Positions 24,902 to 33,869 of a stretch of 64,000 bases of DNA are shown here, piece after piece. A model generated the notes under the pieces. The model made no database searches and was not told the DNA's origin. It worked only from the letters and a program-made list of their open reading frames with translations. This DNA comes from an uncultured bacterium (GTDB lineage: Bacteria; Bacillota; Clostridia; Lachnospirales; Lachnospiraceae): contig CANRVD010000007.1 in the NCBI GenBank assembly GCA_947643145.1, positions 1-64,000 on the forward strand. Direction: 5' to 3'. Both the position numbers and the translations under genes were made by a program. Each line of letters starts with the position of its first letter. The first letter of the stretch is position 1.

Positions 24902-26071
24902 ATGAAATTGCTTGTTCCAGACTTGTATTCCTATAGCTTAGATGAAATTCTTTCTGTTCTTATTCAGAAAAATTACAGTATAGTACCATATCATGGAAAG
25001 CCCAGAAGTTTTTATTATGATCCTGTTTTTCAAAGGAATATGATACAGAAAATTGAAGAACAGGAGATTGATGTGGTGTTTTCTTTGCAGTTTCTTCCAA
25101 TTCTGTCTAATATATGCGAAAAATTGAAAATTCCATATATCTCATGGTGTTATAATGACCAGATTAACAGACTTCTTTTGAGTGACAGTGTTTTTAATAG
25201 CTGCAATTTTATCTTTCATACTGACAGTAAGTGGGTACTAAAACTTCAGCGGCTGGGTGTTAAGCAGGTTTTCTATTTACCATGGGCAGCAAGAACCATT
25301 AAACGTGAGCAGATTTGTGCAATATCTTCTGAATCTGTTATGGACATAGCTGTTTTTGATACCGGAAATTCGGAAGCATTGCGTCTGTATATAGAAATGC
25401 TGACACGGCTTGACCGGCGCACAAGAGGATTTTTAGACGGTTTAATACAGGCACAAGGTAGTATCTATGGATTTAATTTTATAGAAAATGTACTGAATGA
25501 TGAAACTCTTTCCTTTCTACAGAAGGCGGCTTCTCTTCCGGTTCTTAGGGGAAGTACTGCGGATATGGCAGAATTATATGCTTTTCAGATATTATACCCA
25601 GTAGTTACAAAGAAGGAATTAGATAGTATTTTAAGAAATTTAGAAGAGGAAGAGCAAATGCATACCTGTTTTTATTCCTCTTGTTTTCTAGAGCATTTAA
25701 AACATATTAAGCAAAGCGATTTGCCAACAGATAGTTCTGTTTTTAGGGATATCTATATAAATAGTAAAATTAATTTGCTAATAGCTCCACGTGAAATTCA
25801 GAATGGTATACCAGTACAGGCAATGGATATTATGGGATGTGGCGGCATTTTGATGACAAATTTTCAAAATGATTATTTACAGTATTTCGAACCGGGAACA
25901 GATTATATTTATTATGAATCAACCGATGATATTTCAGATAAATTAAAATATTATCTTCAACATGAGGAAAAACGTATTGCAATATCCAGGAATGCTTTTC
26001 ATAATATAATGCAAAATCACACATTTGAGCTGCGGTTAGAAGAGATGATTGACCTTTTAAACTTAAATTGA
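24902..26071 (+). CDS. CgeB-like (DUF3880 type) glycosyltransferase
   Basis: 389 residues. It is the first of a tandem pair. The N-terminal half has the DUF3880-like arrangement: DVVFSLQFLPILSNICEKL, then IPYISWCYNDQ. The C-terminal half has the conserved MDIMGCGGILMTNFQNDY segment and a tail resembling GT group-1 donor domains. The longer frame from 24815 is not needed: GGGGGATT lies just before the ATG at 24902. The downstream copy (26090) shares the same layout. Such proteins occur near flagellar and spore-coat glycosylation loci. Acceptor unknown. A 188-bp gap separates it from the gtrA-like gene. Confidence 0.75.
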   Translation: MKLLVPDLYSYSLDEILSVLIQKNYSIVPYHGKPRSFYYDPVFQRNMIQKIEEQEIDVVFSLQFLPILSNICEKLKIPYISWCYNDQINRLLLSDSVFNSCNFIFHTDSKWVLKLQRLGVKQVFYLPWAARTIKREQICAISSESVMDIAVFDTGNSEALRLYIEMLTRLDRRTRGFLDGLIQAQGSIYGFNFIENVLNDETLSFLQKAASLPVLRGSTADMAELYAFQILYPVVTKKELDSILRNLEEEEQMHTCFYSSCFLEHLKHIKQSDLPTDSSVFRDIYINSKINLLIAPREIQNGIPVQAMDIMGCGGILMTNFQNDYLQYFEPGTDYIYYESTDDISDKLKYYLQHEEKRIAISRNAFHNIMQNHTFELRLEEMIDLLNLN

Positions 26072-26089
26072 CATCTGGGGAGTTTCATT

Positions 26090-27211
26090 ATGAAAATATT
26101 ATTTTTTAAATCAAATATTTTTATGCAGGAGGACTGGTTTGAAACATTGAAGAAGGCCGGATATGATGTTGACCCGGTAACATATGTCTTTACGGATTAT
26201 ATAAAGGATGATTTTTTTGCTAAAAAATTCAGGAAAAGGCTGCAAAAGATTTCCTATGATGCGGTTGTATCTTTTAACTTTTATCCTGTGATTTCTGATA
26301 TCTGTCGTGAGTTTCAGATAGTTTATATATCCTGGATTTATGATAGTCCCATTCCACATTTTCAAAATTTTGATTCACCATATAATCATGTTTTTCATTT
26401 TGATAAAATGGATGTACAGGAATATATTCAAAAAGGATATCAGCAGATACATCATTTACCTTTGGCTGTAAATACGGAGCGTTTGGATAACCAGCTTACT
26501 GCTTTAACACAAAAGCCTGAATATTATCATGATATTACTTTTGTGGGAAATTTATATACGAATCGCTCCATACAGGCCCGTAACTTTGTTTCATCCGATT
26601 ATATACAAGGGGTTTTACAAGGGTATGCTGCTGCACAATCACAATTTTTTAATCATGATATTGTGGGAGAATTAATAAAGAAATCCCCGTTTATCAATGT
26701 CAATGCATTTTCAGAAGATTTTCCGCTGGAGCATTTAATACGTTCAGTGCATGAAGAAGCAACCCATCAGGAGCGAAAGAATATTCTGCGGAAATTGTCC
26801 CAGTACTTTTCTGTCGATTTATACACATCAGAAGAGGTATGTGATATTTATAACCTGCACGTTCATCCTGCGGTTGGCTATTATACAGTGATGCCGGATG
26901 TTTTCAGGCATAGCTGCATTAATTTGAATATCAATTATCGCACGATACGTTCCGGGATGTCGGCAAGACTACTTGATATCATGGGCTGCGGCGGTTTTCT
27001 TATGACAACACCTCAGCCCGAATTATTTGACTATTTTGTTCCTGATGAAGATTTCGTTACTTTTACCTCCTTTGAAGAGCTGGTTGATAAATGTAATTAT
27101 TATTTGCTCCATGAAGAGGAACGGCATCAGATTGCAATGAATGGATATCAGAAAGTAAAGGGGGCGCACACATATGAGGCACGTTTTCCAGAGTTATTTG
27201 CATTTATTTAA
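26090..27211 (+). CDS. CgeB-like (DUF3880 type) glycosyltransferase, second copy
   Basis: 373 residues. N-terminal part: YDAVVSFNFYPVISDIC and YISWIYDSPIPHFQ, the DUF3880 signature. The middle holds ITFVGNLYTNRS, and the C-terminal donor region has LLDIMGCGGFLMTTPQPEL followed by LVDKCNYYLLHEEERHQIA. This is a fuller member of the family than its upstream neighbour, which has a shorter middle. The start follows GGGGAG by 7 bases. The two lie 18 bp apart, so they form one unit. cheV begins 170 bp downstream, which hints at a motility context and flagellin as a possible acceptor. Confidence 0.8.
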   Translation: MKILFFKSNIFMQEDWFETLKKAGYDVDPVTYVFTDYIKDDFFAKKFRKRLQKISYDAVVSFNFYPVISDICREFQIVYISWIYDSPIPHFQNFDSPYNHVFHFDKMDVQEYIQKGYQQIHHLPLAVNTERLDNQLTALTQKPEYYHDITFVGNLYTNRSIQARNFVSSDYIQGVLQGYAAAQSQFFNHDIVGELIKKSPFINVNAFSEDFPLEHLIRSVHEEATHQERKNILRKLSQYFSVDLYTSEEVCDIYNLHVHPAVGYYTVMPDVFRHSCINLNINYRTIRSGMSARLLDIMGCGGFLMTTPQPELFDYFVPDEDFVTFTSFEELVDKCNYYLLHEEERHQIAMNGYQKVKGAHTYEARFPELFAFI

Positions 27212-27381
27212 AATTTTGTAGTAGATTGTAAATAAGGCTGTGGTTTAGTTCTTGCAAATAAATATATCCTATAGTACAATAATAGATAATGGATAATGGA
27301 ACGGGATAGTGTAACAGATGATGCAGAAATACATACAATGGAATCTCTGTAAGCAGATACCTGTTTGGATTGGAGGAGAGT

Positions 27382-28284
27382 ATGGATACAAATATTTTAC
27401 TGGAGAGCGGGACAAATGAGCTGGAAATTTTAGAGTTTATGGTCAGTGGGAATTATTACGGCATTAATGTAGCAAAGATTCGTGAGATTCTTGTATACAA
27501 TCCTTTAACCCCGATACCAAATGCGCATCCGAATGTGGAGGGAGCATTTACTACGCGTGGAGAGACAATTTCAATTGTTAATCTTGCCAGATGTCTGGGG
27601 ATGAAAGAGTATACAGAGCCGAAAAAGGATATGTTCCTGATTACAAACTTTAATGAGCTTAATACAGGTTTCCATGTTCATGGTGTAGTTGGAATCCACC
27701 GTGTAAACTGGTCATCCATCATTAAGCCTGACAGCATGGTAAACAGTGCAAGTTCCAGTGTTGCAACAGGTATTGTAAATTTTGATGGAAAACTTGTTAT
27801 CCTGTTGGATTTTGAAAAAATTGTAGCGGATATTGCGCCGGAAGTAGGAATTAAGTTATCTGATTTGGACAAGATGGGCCAGAGAAAGACTTGTGCAGCA
27901 CCAATTATTTATGCAGAGGATTCACAGCTTTTGAGTACTATGATTTTTGATGGTCTGAATAAAGCTGGATATACAAATCTGATTCCGATGAATAATGGTT
28001 TGGAGTTGTGGGAACTGCTTCAGAAATATAAAGAGGAGGGTAACGTTAGGGATAGAGTTGCCTGTGTTGTTACAGATATTGAGATGCCGCAGATGGATGG
28101 GCATCGATTGCTCCGTTTAATCCGTTCTGATTCGGAGTTAAAAGATATTCCGGTTATTATCTTCTCATCTCTGATTAATGAGGAGATGGAGAGGAAGGGA
28201 GAACGGCTTGGCGCAAATGCACAGCTTTCAAAGAATGAATTTGGTGCATTTGTGGAGAAACTGGATGAACTGCTTTTGGAATAG
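27382..28284 (+). CDS. cheV: Chemotaxis coupling protein CheV
   Basis: 300 residues. Residues 1-155 are a CheW-like coupling domain (LEFMVSGNYYGINVAKIRE, GIVNFDGKLVILLDFEKI). Residues 170-300 are a CheY-like receiver: APIIYAEDSQLL, phospho-acceptor Asp232 in VVTDIEMPQMDG, and VIIFSSLINEEM. CheV links chemoreceptors to CheA and takes part in adaptation when phosphorylated. An ATG at 27382 with GGAGGAG upstream is preferred to a TTG at 27370. No other chemotaxis gene is nearby. The gene ends in a composite terminator repeat. Confidence 0.95.
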   Translation: MDTNILLESGTNELEILEFMVSGNYYGINVAKIREILVYNPLTPIPNAHPNVEGAFTTRGETISIVNLARCLGMKEYTEPKKDMFLITNFNELNTGFHVHGVVGIHRVNWSSIIKPDSMVNSASSSVATGIVNFDGKLVILLDFEKIVADIAPEVGIKLSDLDKMGQRKTCAAPIIYAEDSQLLSTMIFDGLNKAGYTNLIPMNNGLELWELLQKYKEEGNVRDRVACVVTDIEMPQMDGHRLLRLIRSDSELKDIPVIIFSSLINEEMERKGERLGANAQLSKNEFGAFVEKLDELLLE

Positions 28285-28318
28285 AAGATAACAGCATTTG
28301 TGATTGAAATTGATAGAA

Positions 28319-28441
28319 AGCGCACCAACAGAGTCGGTGCGCTTTCTTGACTTATAGGAAATTGCTCGAAATGTAGCGGTACACCAACAAAAATGCTAAA
28401 GCATTTTTGCTAGCGCACCAGCGAAGTCGGTGCACTTTCTT
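28319..28441. repeat. Composite terminator repeat, copy 2
   Basis: Three hairpins in a row: AGCGCACC/GGTGCGCT with a T-rich tail, AAAAATGC/GCATTTTT, and GCACC/GGTGC with a T-rich tail. The spacer ATAGGAAATT is shared with the other copies. It lies between the convergent cheV and subtilase genes and can serve as terminator for both. Confidence 0.8.
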
Positions 28442-28454
28442 ATGATTCCAGAGG

Positions 28455-29414
28455 TTAGCCGGCCAGTAGCCTATTGCATTGGATTAATCCCCAGCCCTGT
28501 CTGGAATGGGAATAGCCTAGATTGAGGGAGGTATTGCGAAGGCGCAGTTTAATCTCCTTGTTACTCAGATATGGATATTTTTCCAGCAGAAGCGCAGCAC
28601 ACCCACTGATGATTGGGGTAGCCATAGAAGTGCCGGTACGGGCAAAGTAAGGGATTCCATTATAAAGTTCAGGGCTGTCTTTGAAAGAAGGCATAGGAAA
28701 ATAGCTGTTTGTGGCTTGATTGAATATCATTGGGTAGCAGCTTACAATATTAGAGCCCGGTGCAATGATGTCTGGCTTTTTAATACAGCTTGAGGTAGGG
28801 CCTCTTCCAGAGTAGTCATGATAATCACCGTTTCTTATCATATCAGAGGAGCCTACGGTAACTATTTTGCGGCTGTTGCCTGGCGCACCAATGGTATGGG
28901 GACCAGGACCATGATTACCGGCTGCTGTGAATACGGTAAGCCCTGCACTCCAAAGCCTGTTAACGCCCTGCACAAGTGGTGATGTTTCATCGAAGTTCTT
29001 TCCGCGGGTACTTCCAACGGATATATTTACAATACGGATATCGTATTCTTTATAATGTTTTAAAAGCCATGAAATACCAGCAAGTACATTTTCGGTACTT
29101 CCTTCGCCACGCTGGTTCAGTACTTTTATCACGACAAAGTGGCAGTCTGGGGCAATACCATCAAAAAGATGGTTACATGCATTGCCGTTACCGCCAAGGA
29201 TTCCGGCAATATGGGTTCCGTGGCCGTTATCGTCATAGTAGTTTTTTTTTCCATATACAGTATCCAGAAAATCTACCAGCCTGTTCTGGTTTTTAGGAAA
29301 TAAATCAGGATGGTAGCCAATACCTGTGTCGAAAATAGCGACACCAATGCCTTTGCCGGTCAGATGTTCTCTGCGGGCAAAGTTCAGGTGGATAATTTGT
29401 GCTGCACGGTTCAT
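28455..29414 (-). CDS. Subtilisin-like serine protease (S8), no signal peptide
   Basis: 319 residues. The catalytic triad is complete: Asp29 in VAIFDTGIGYHPD, His65 in DDNGHGTHIAG, and Ser263 in RTGTSMATPIISG. The oxyanion Asn lies in FTAAGNHGPGPHT. There is no signal peptide and no inhibitor-type propeptide: the catalytic domain starts at about residue 20. This fits intracellular subtilases of the IspA type, which digest cytoplasmic proteins. GGAGTTACT precedes the start. It is convergent with cheV and divergent from the CDP-glycerol transferase gene. Confidence 0.92.
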   Translation of the reverse strand: MNRAAQIIHLNFARREHLTGKGIGVAIFDTGIGYHPDLFPKNQNRLVDFLDTVYGKKNYYDDNGHGTHIAGILGGNGNACNHLFDGIAPDCHFVVIKVLNQRGEGSTENVLAGISWLLKHYKEYDIRIVNISVGSTRGKNFDETSPLVQGVNRLWSAGLTVFTAAGNHGPGPHTIGAPGNSRKIVTVGSSDMIRNGDYHDYSGRGPTSSCIKKPDIIAPGSNIVSCYPMIFNQATNSYFPMPSFKDSPELYNGIPYFARTGTSMATPIISGCAALLLEKYPYLSNKEIKLRLRNTSLNLGYSHSRQGWGLIQCNRLLAG

Positions 29415-29553
29415 AGTAACTCCATACCGTTTTTATTTTTTATAATATATGATATTTGGACAATTTGAGTGACTTTTGGAAAATATTGTGGTAAACTATT
29501 CCTCATGAAATGCGTATGCTGTCATAAAGGCATATTTGAAAGTGGGAAAAGGA

Positions 29554-30672
29554 ATGAAAAAAATAGGTTATCTGCTTTTTGCAGTTATTTTTAATATATG
29601 CAGGTTGTTTCCAATTAAAAGTGGTAAAAATATATTATTTAATGGACATAATCATGGTTTGAATGGAAATCTGCTACAGATAAAGAGGGGGCTTATGTGG
29701 GAAGAGCCTTCTGTGGAAATAAAGTGTTACGCCAAAAGAGATATGTTTGCCGGGGGAGGCTTAGGAAAAATAAAGGGAATTTTTGGATTTTTTATTCTTT
29801 TGCCGTTTCAAATGGCAACTGCACAAACAATTTTTTTGAATGATAATTTTCTTCCGTTAGCTTACTGTTATCCATCAAAGAAAACAAAAATTGTCCAGTT
29901 ATGGCATGGTGCCGGAGCTTTTAAGAAGTTTGGGCTGTCAACAGAGACAAATGAAAGGGTAAAGCAGCAAGTAGCGCGGGCTAATTCCAGATTAACGCAT
30001 TTATTTGTGACCTCTAAAAAGGTCATTCCTTTTTATCAGGAGGCATTTGGTATTGAGAGGGACAGAATTTATGTGACAGGTATTCCGGTGACAGATGTCT
30101 ATTTTCAGCAGGATAAAATAGAGCAGGGACGGGAACGTTTTTACAGAATATATCCAGAATTATGTGGGAAAAAGATACTTTTGTATACACCGACATTTCG
30201 CAGGACAAGTCAGGAAAATATAGAAATTATGGAGCATTTTCCGATGGAAAAGCTGCAAAAGCTTTTGGGGGATACCTGGGTGGTTTTAGTAAAAATGCAT
30301 CCGAAATATCCTGTGGACAATCTCCCAAAGCATTCTTTCTGCTATGATATGACAAATTATGCCCATATAACCGATTTGTATTTTGTATCGGATTTAATGG
30401 TGACAGATTACTCGTCTACGATAGTAGAATACGTGCTTTTAGACAAACCTGTTATCCTGTATGCTTATGATTTGGCAGAGTATGACAGGGGTTTTTACAG
30501 AGACTATGAAGGTTCGGTGCCTGGGGAGATAGCACAGAATGAAGAGGAGCTTTTGGAACTTTTTTCCAGACTGGGAGAGGATAATACACGCAGAAGGGCC
30601 TTTGCTGATATGCAGTATGACAACAAGGACAGTGGTGCTACCGAGCGGATTTTGTCTCTTTTGAGGGAGTAA
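29554..30672 (+). CDS. CDP-glycerol glycerophosphotransferase family protein
   Basis: 372 residues. The family (TagB/TagF) transfers glycerol-phosphate or a ribitol-type unit to a growing wall or surface polymer at the membrane. Motifs visible: VQLWHGAGAFKKFG, YVTGIPVTDVYF, ILLYTPTFRRTSQ, VVLVKMHPKYP, and LMVTDYSSTIVEYVLLDKPVILYAYD. The WHG...PTFR...MHP...TDYSS series is the TagF signature. An N-terminal amphipathic segment (MKKIGYLLFAVIF) may bind the membrane. ATG at 29554 is chosen over a TTG at 29536. Confidence 0.88.
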   Translation: MKKIGYLLFAVIFNICRLFPIKSGKNILFNGHNHGLNGNLLQIKRGLMWEEPSVEIKCYAKRDMFAGGGLGKIKGIFGFFILLPFQMATAQTIFLNDNFLPLAYCYPSKKTKIVQLWHGAGAFKKFGLSTETNERVKQQVARANSRLTHLFVTSKKVIPFYQEAFGIERDRIYVTGIPVTDVYFQQDKIEQGRERFYRIYPELCGKKILLYTPTFRRTSQENIEIMEHFPMEKLQKLLGDTWVVLVKMHPKYPVDNLPKHSFCYDMTNYAHITDLYFVSDLMVTDYSSTIVEYVLLDKPVILYAYDLAEYDRGFYRDYEGSVPGEIAQNEEELLELFSRLGEDNTRRRAFADMQYDNKDSGATERILSLLRE

Positions 30673-30784
30673 TCTGTTTTCATCGTTACTATTTACGGTT
30701 GCTCTAAACATCATATGTAAAATGATCCGGCCTGTACGTGATTGTTTTGGCAGACGGAAAATCATACTTGAAAAGAGGTTGCAA

Positions 30785-32494
30785 ATGAAGGATGAAATTC
30801 AAATAATTTCACAGCAAATTGACAGGGAAACCAGCCTTTTGCACTTAAAAGCAAAGGGCAGTGTGGTCAGTCCGATTGCAAATCATAAACTGCGAATCCT
30901 TTTGGTTTTTTCTGTGAAGGGAATGGTCAGAAGGTTTCCGGTAGAGGCTGTCTGTACGGATGGGGATAATAGCATCTTGTTTGAAATGGAGGAGAATATT
31001 AGTCTTTCCGATATTTTTTATCATGTGGATAGTGAGATGCAAAAGGTTCGGATACGCTTTGAATATTGTGATGCCAAAGGCCACTGGATAGAATTTGACG
31101 ATACATTAGACTTGGATGGTGGATTTTTTCAAAAAAAGGAGGCAGGAAAATCCTTTGGAAAGCGTTTCCTGCAAAAAACAGTTTATGTATTTTGTACACT
31201 GCTTCTGCCTGTCTGGCTGTTTGATGGGTATCTGGTGGTAAAAGGGAAAAAGGCATCTCCTTATGTGGACAAGGAGATAAAAGGCAAAAAGGGGATGTTC
31301 TACCATGCGCAGGGGATTGTAAGGAAACTGACCGGATATGGCTACAGCATGAGAGAATTAAAAACCGGATATTTTGCGAAACAGTATCAGGCTGCCTGCC
31401 GAAAGGCTGCAAAGCCGGAAGGAATCCTTTTCTTATCGGAAAGAGAGACGGACGGTGGAGGAAACCTGGATTTCATCCGGAAAGGAGTGCAGAAGGAAGG
31501 GTTGCCATGGAAAGAATTTATTGACACAAGGCCAGTAAATAAACTTCCTTTTGCAGAACTACGAAGGGCGGCAAGGATGGCAGCAGGCGCAAAGGTTATT
31601 ATACTGGAAGATTTCTATCCGCAGATTCATCAGGTAGAACTTCGGAAGGAGACCAGGCTTTTGCAGTTGTGGCATGCTTGTGGAGCTTTTAAAATGTTTG
31701 GTTTGTCGGATATTGGCAAAGTGAGTAATCTGCATCAGGATACCAGAAATCATAGGAATTATTCTGCGGCATTTGTCAGTGGGAAACAAATGGTTCCCTT
31801 TTACAGTGAGGCGTTTGGAATTTCTACTGATAAAGTACTTCCGCTCGGCGTACCAAGAACAGATATTTTTTTTGATGAGGATTATAAGAGGCAGATTTGT
31901 GAAAAACTTTTCGTAAAGTACCCGGTGCTTTGCGGGAAGAAAGTGGTTCTTTTTGCACCGACTTTTCGGGGAAGCGGCAATAAAAGGGCATATTATCCAA
32001 CAGAAATGTTTTCGGTAGAAGAGTTTTTGAAAGATATGCCGGAGGATACGATTTTGGTGCTTAAAAATCATCCTTTTGTAAAGCAGACATTTTTTTTTCC
32101 AGAGAAGTACAGAGACAGGGTGCTTGATTTGACGGGCAGGGAAAATATAAATGATGTGTTGTTTGTAACGGATTTACTGATTACAGATTACAGCTCCTGC
32201 ATTTTTGAGGCGGCGCTTCTTGCAGTACCAATGCTGTTTTATGTGTTTGATTTGGAGGAGTATGTGAAGGGGCGGGATATTTATTTTGATTTTGCGTCCT
32301 TTGCACCAGGGAGTCAGGTAAAGACGTTTGAAGAACTTTTATTGGAAGCAGGCAGGCTTTTGCAAGGGGGAGCTAATCAGCAATATGAGTACAATGGTGA
32401 AAAAAGAAAGGAATTTTGCGAATATTTCTTAGACTGTTTGGATGGGCACTCAACAGAACGGATTTTAGCATATATCAGGGAATTGCTGGTATAA
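30785..32494 (+). CDS. CDP-glycerol glycerophosphotransferase family protein with extended N-terminus
   Basis: 569 residues. The C-terminal 370 residues match the preceding gene: LLQLWHACGAFKMFG, PLGVPRTDIFF, VVLFAPTFRGSGN, LVLKNHPFVKQ and LITDYSSCIFEAALLAVPMLFY. Two changes stand out: WHAC instead of WHGA, and NHP instead of MHP. The N-terminal 200 residues are a separate beta-rich region then an amphipathic segment, similar to the linker of larger TagF-like proteins. GAGG lies 6 bases before ATG 30785. It follows the other copy by 112 bp. A pair of such enzymes may act in series, such as priming then polymerisation. Confidence 0.85.
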   Translation: MKDEIQIISQQIDRETSLLHLKAKGSVVSPIANHKLRILLVFSVKGMVRRFPVEAVCTDGDNSILFEMEENISLSDIFYHVDSEMQKVRIRFEYCDAKGHWIEFDDTLDLDGGFFQKKEAGKSFGKRFLQKTVYVFCTLLLPVWLFDGYLVVKGKKASPYVDKEIKGKKGMFYHAQGIVRKLTGYGYSMRELKTGYFAKQYQAACRKAAKPEGILFLSERETDGGGNLDFIRKGVQKEGLPWKEFIDTRPVNKLPFAELRRAARMAAGAKVIILEDFYPQIHQVELRKETRLLQLWHACGAFKMFGLSDIGKVSNLHQDTRNHRNYSAAFVSGKQMVPFYSEAFGISTDKVLPLGVPRTDIFFDEDYKRQICEKLFVKYPVLCGKKVVLFAPTFRGSGNKRAYYPTEMFSVEEFLKDMPEDTILVLKNHPFVKQTFFFPEKYRDRVLDLTGRENINDVLFVTDLLITDYSSCIFEAALLAVPMLFYVFDLEEYVKGRDIYFDFASFAPGSQVKTFEELLLEAGRLLQGGANQQYEYNGEKRKEFCEYFLDCLDGHSTERILAYIRELLV

Positions 32495-32521
32495 GTACAT
32501 GGAAAGGGAATGGATGAGGAG

Positions 32522-32550
32522 TTGACGGGAAATTCACTATGATTTATTAT
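32522..32550 (+). promoter_or_regulatory. Candidate promoter for the small-protein/peptidase/relA unit
   Basis: TTGACG and TATTAT are 17 bp apart. A second -10 possibility (TATGAT) lies 3 bp further. The predicted start is near 32557, about 100 bases before the first gene. Confidence 0.5.
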
Positions 32551-32655
32551 GATACTAGAATGTTTGCAGGATTGCGGGAATTGTGAAACAATGGAGTAAT
32601 CCGTTGGTTTCCGTCAGGGTCAATGTTTCCGTGTTTGTAGGAAATGAGGGATGAA

Positions 32656-32829
32656 ATGAAAATGGTTGAGAAGTATAGAAGAGAGCTGGAAGCCTTTGAA
32701 AAGGGAAAGAGCAGCTATGAATGGGATGAACTGGAGGAGTTAATTACAGATGATTTTGAAGAGGAAAGGCTTTCTTCGGAAGAGTTTGATAGTTTGATGC
32801 AGCAGTTGATGGAACTGGAACCGGAGTAA
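32656..32829 (+). CDS. Small acidic protein of unknown function
   Basis: About 57 residues, strongly acidic (runs such as EWDELEELITDDFEEERL), predicted alpha-helical and cytoplasmic. GAGGG lies 5 bases before the ATG at 32656; an ATG at 32644 is also in frame but has no spaced ribosome site. It lies 45 bp before the C39-like peptidase gene and is likely co-transcribed. No family was recognised. It may be a regulatory partner of the next gene, but that is only positional inference. Confidence 0.6.
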   Translation: MKMVEKYRRELEAFEKGKSSYEWDELEELITDDFEEERLSSEEFDSLMQQLMELEPE

Positions 32830-32874
32830 AAAGGATAGTGATGTCAGGGGTTGTATTGGTTAGAGGAGGACAAA

Positions 32875-33825
32875 GTGGAGAATAGGACGCCAGAAGAGGA
32901 GTTGGAATATAGAAGATATCTTCGAAGAAGGATTCGGATGCGGAAGCGAAGAAGAAAGGTTATGATTGCAAGGGGAATTGTAGCGGTTGTAGGAATCTTT
33001 TTCATCTTTTTCGTTTTTTATGGGATTGGAAAACTGACCGGGCCTATTGGTGGCGGGAAGAAGGAAGCAAAGGTGACGGAGAAGCCGGTGGCTACGCCTC
33101 TTGTCGTAGATATTCCAGAGGGCTACGAAGAAGTATACAGGCAGTTATATGATATGCGGAAAGATTATTCGGAAGTGGATGATATTTTGATTAATCTTGG
33201 GAAATATCCAATCGATTTACTGACGCTTCTGACGAAAAACACAGAAACACTTTCGTTTGTCAGTGACTATCTGATGCATATAGATGATAAGAAAGCAAAT
33301 GGCGGGATAGAGGAAGAAGAGTTAGATGGTACGATTCCTTTGTTCCAGCAGTGGGATAAGCGCTGGGGATATGTAAAATATGGAAGTAATATTTTAGCAA
33401 TTAACGGATGCGGGCCTACCTGTATGTCTATGGTGTATACAGCCCTGACAGGAAAAACAGACAGAAATCCTGCAGCGATTGCAGAGTTTTGTATAGAGAA
33501 TAATTATTATACAGAAGATTCAGGTACTTCCTGGACATTGATGTCAGATGGTGCAAAGAAATTAGGTCTGGATGCAGAAAAAATTTCACTAACACAGGAA
33601 GTGATAAAAGAGAAGATAAAGACTGGTCAGCCGGTTATCTGCAGCATGAAGCCGGGGGATTTTACAGAAACAGGACATTTTATTGTACTGAGCAGTATTT
33701 CAGAGGATGGAAAACTGCAGGTAAAGGACCCGAACAGTATTTCGCGTTCTGGAAAGGAATGGGATTTTGATACGGTATTTGGGCAAATAAAAGCAGCATG
33801 GGCATATTCTTATGCTATGGAATAA
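32875..33825 (+). CDS. Membrane-anchored C39-like cysteine peptidase
   Basis: 316 residues. A GTG start at 32875 with AGGAGG 6 bases upstream is preferred to a TTG at 32851. A highly basic N-terminus (RRYLRRRIRMRKRRRK) precedes one transmembrane helix at about residues 34-52, so the rest lies outside the membrane. The catalytic-like domain covers about 150-316: Cys179 in AINGCGPTCMSM, His268 in ETGHFIVLSS, and Asp285 in VKDPNS. These match the bacteriocin-processing/C39-like (Peptidase_C39_2) fold. Substrate unknown. It forms a unit with relA, with 44 bp between. Confidence 0.82.
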   Translation: MENRTPEEELEYRRYLRRRIRMRKRRRKVMIARGIVAVVGIFFIFFVFYGIGKLTGPIGGGKKEAKVTEKPVATPLVVDIPEGYEEVYRQLYDMRKDYSEVDDILINLGKYPIDLLTLLTKNTETLSFVSDYLMHIDDKKANGGIEEEELDGTIPLFQQWDKRWGYVKYGSNILAINGCGPTCMSMVYTALTGKTDRNPAAIAEFCIENNYYTEDSGTSWTLMSDGAKKLGLDAEKISLTQEVIKEKIKTGQPVICSMKPGDFTETGHFIVLSSISEDGKLQVKDPNSISRSGKEWDFDTVFGQIKAAWAYSYAME

Positions 33826-33869
33826 AAAACAGGCAGTATGTGTTATATTACGCAGGATGGAGGCAGCTT

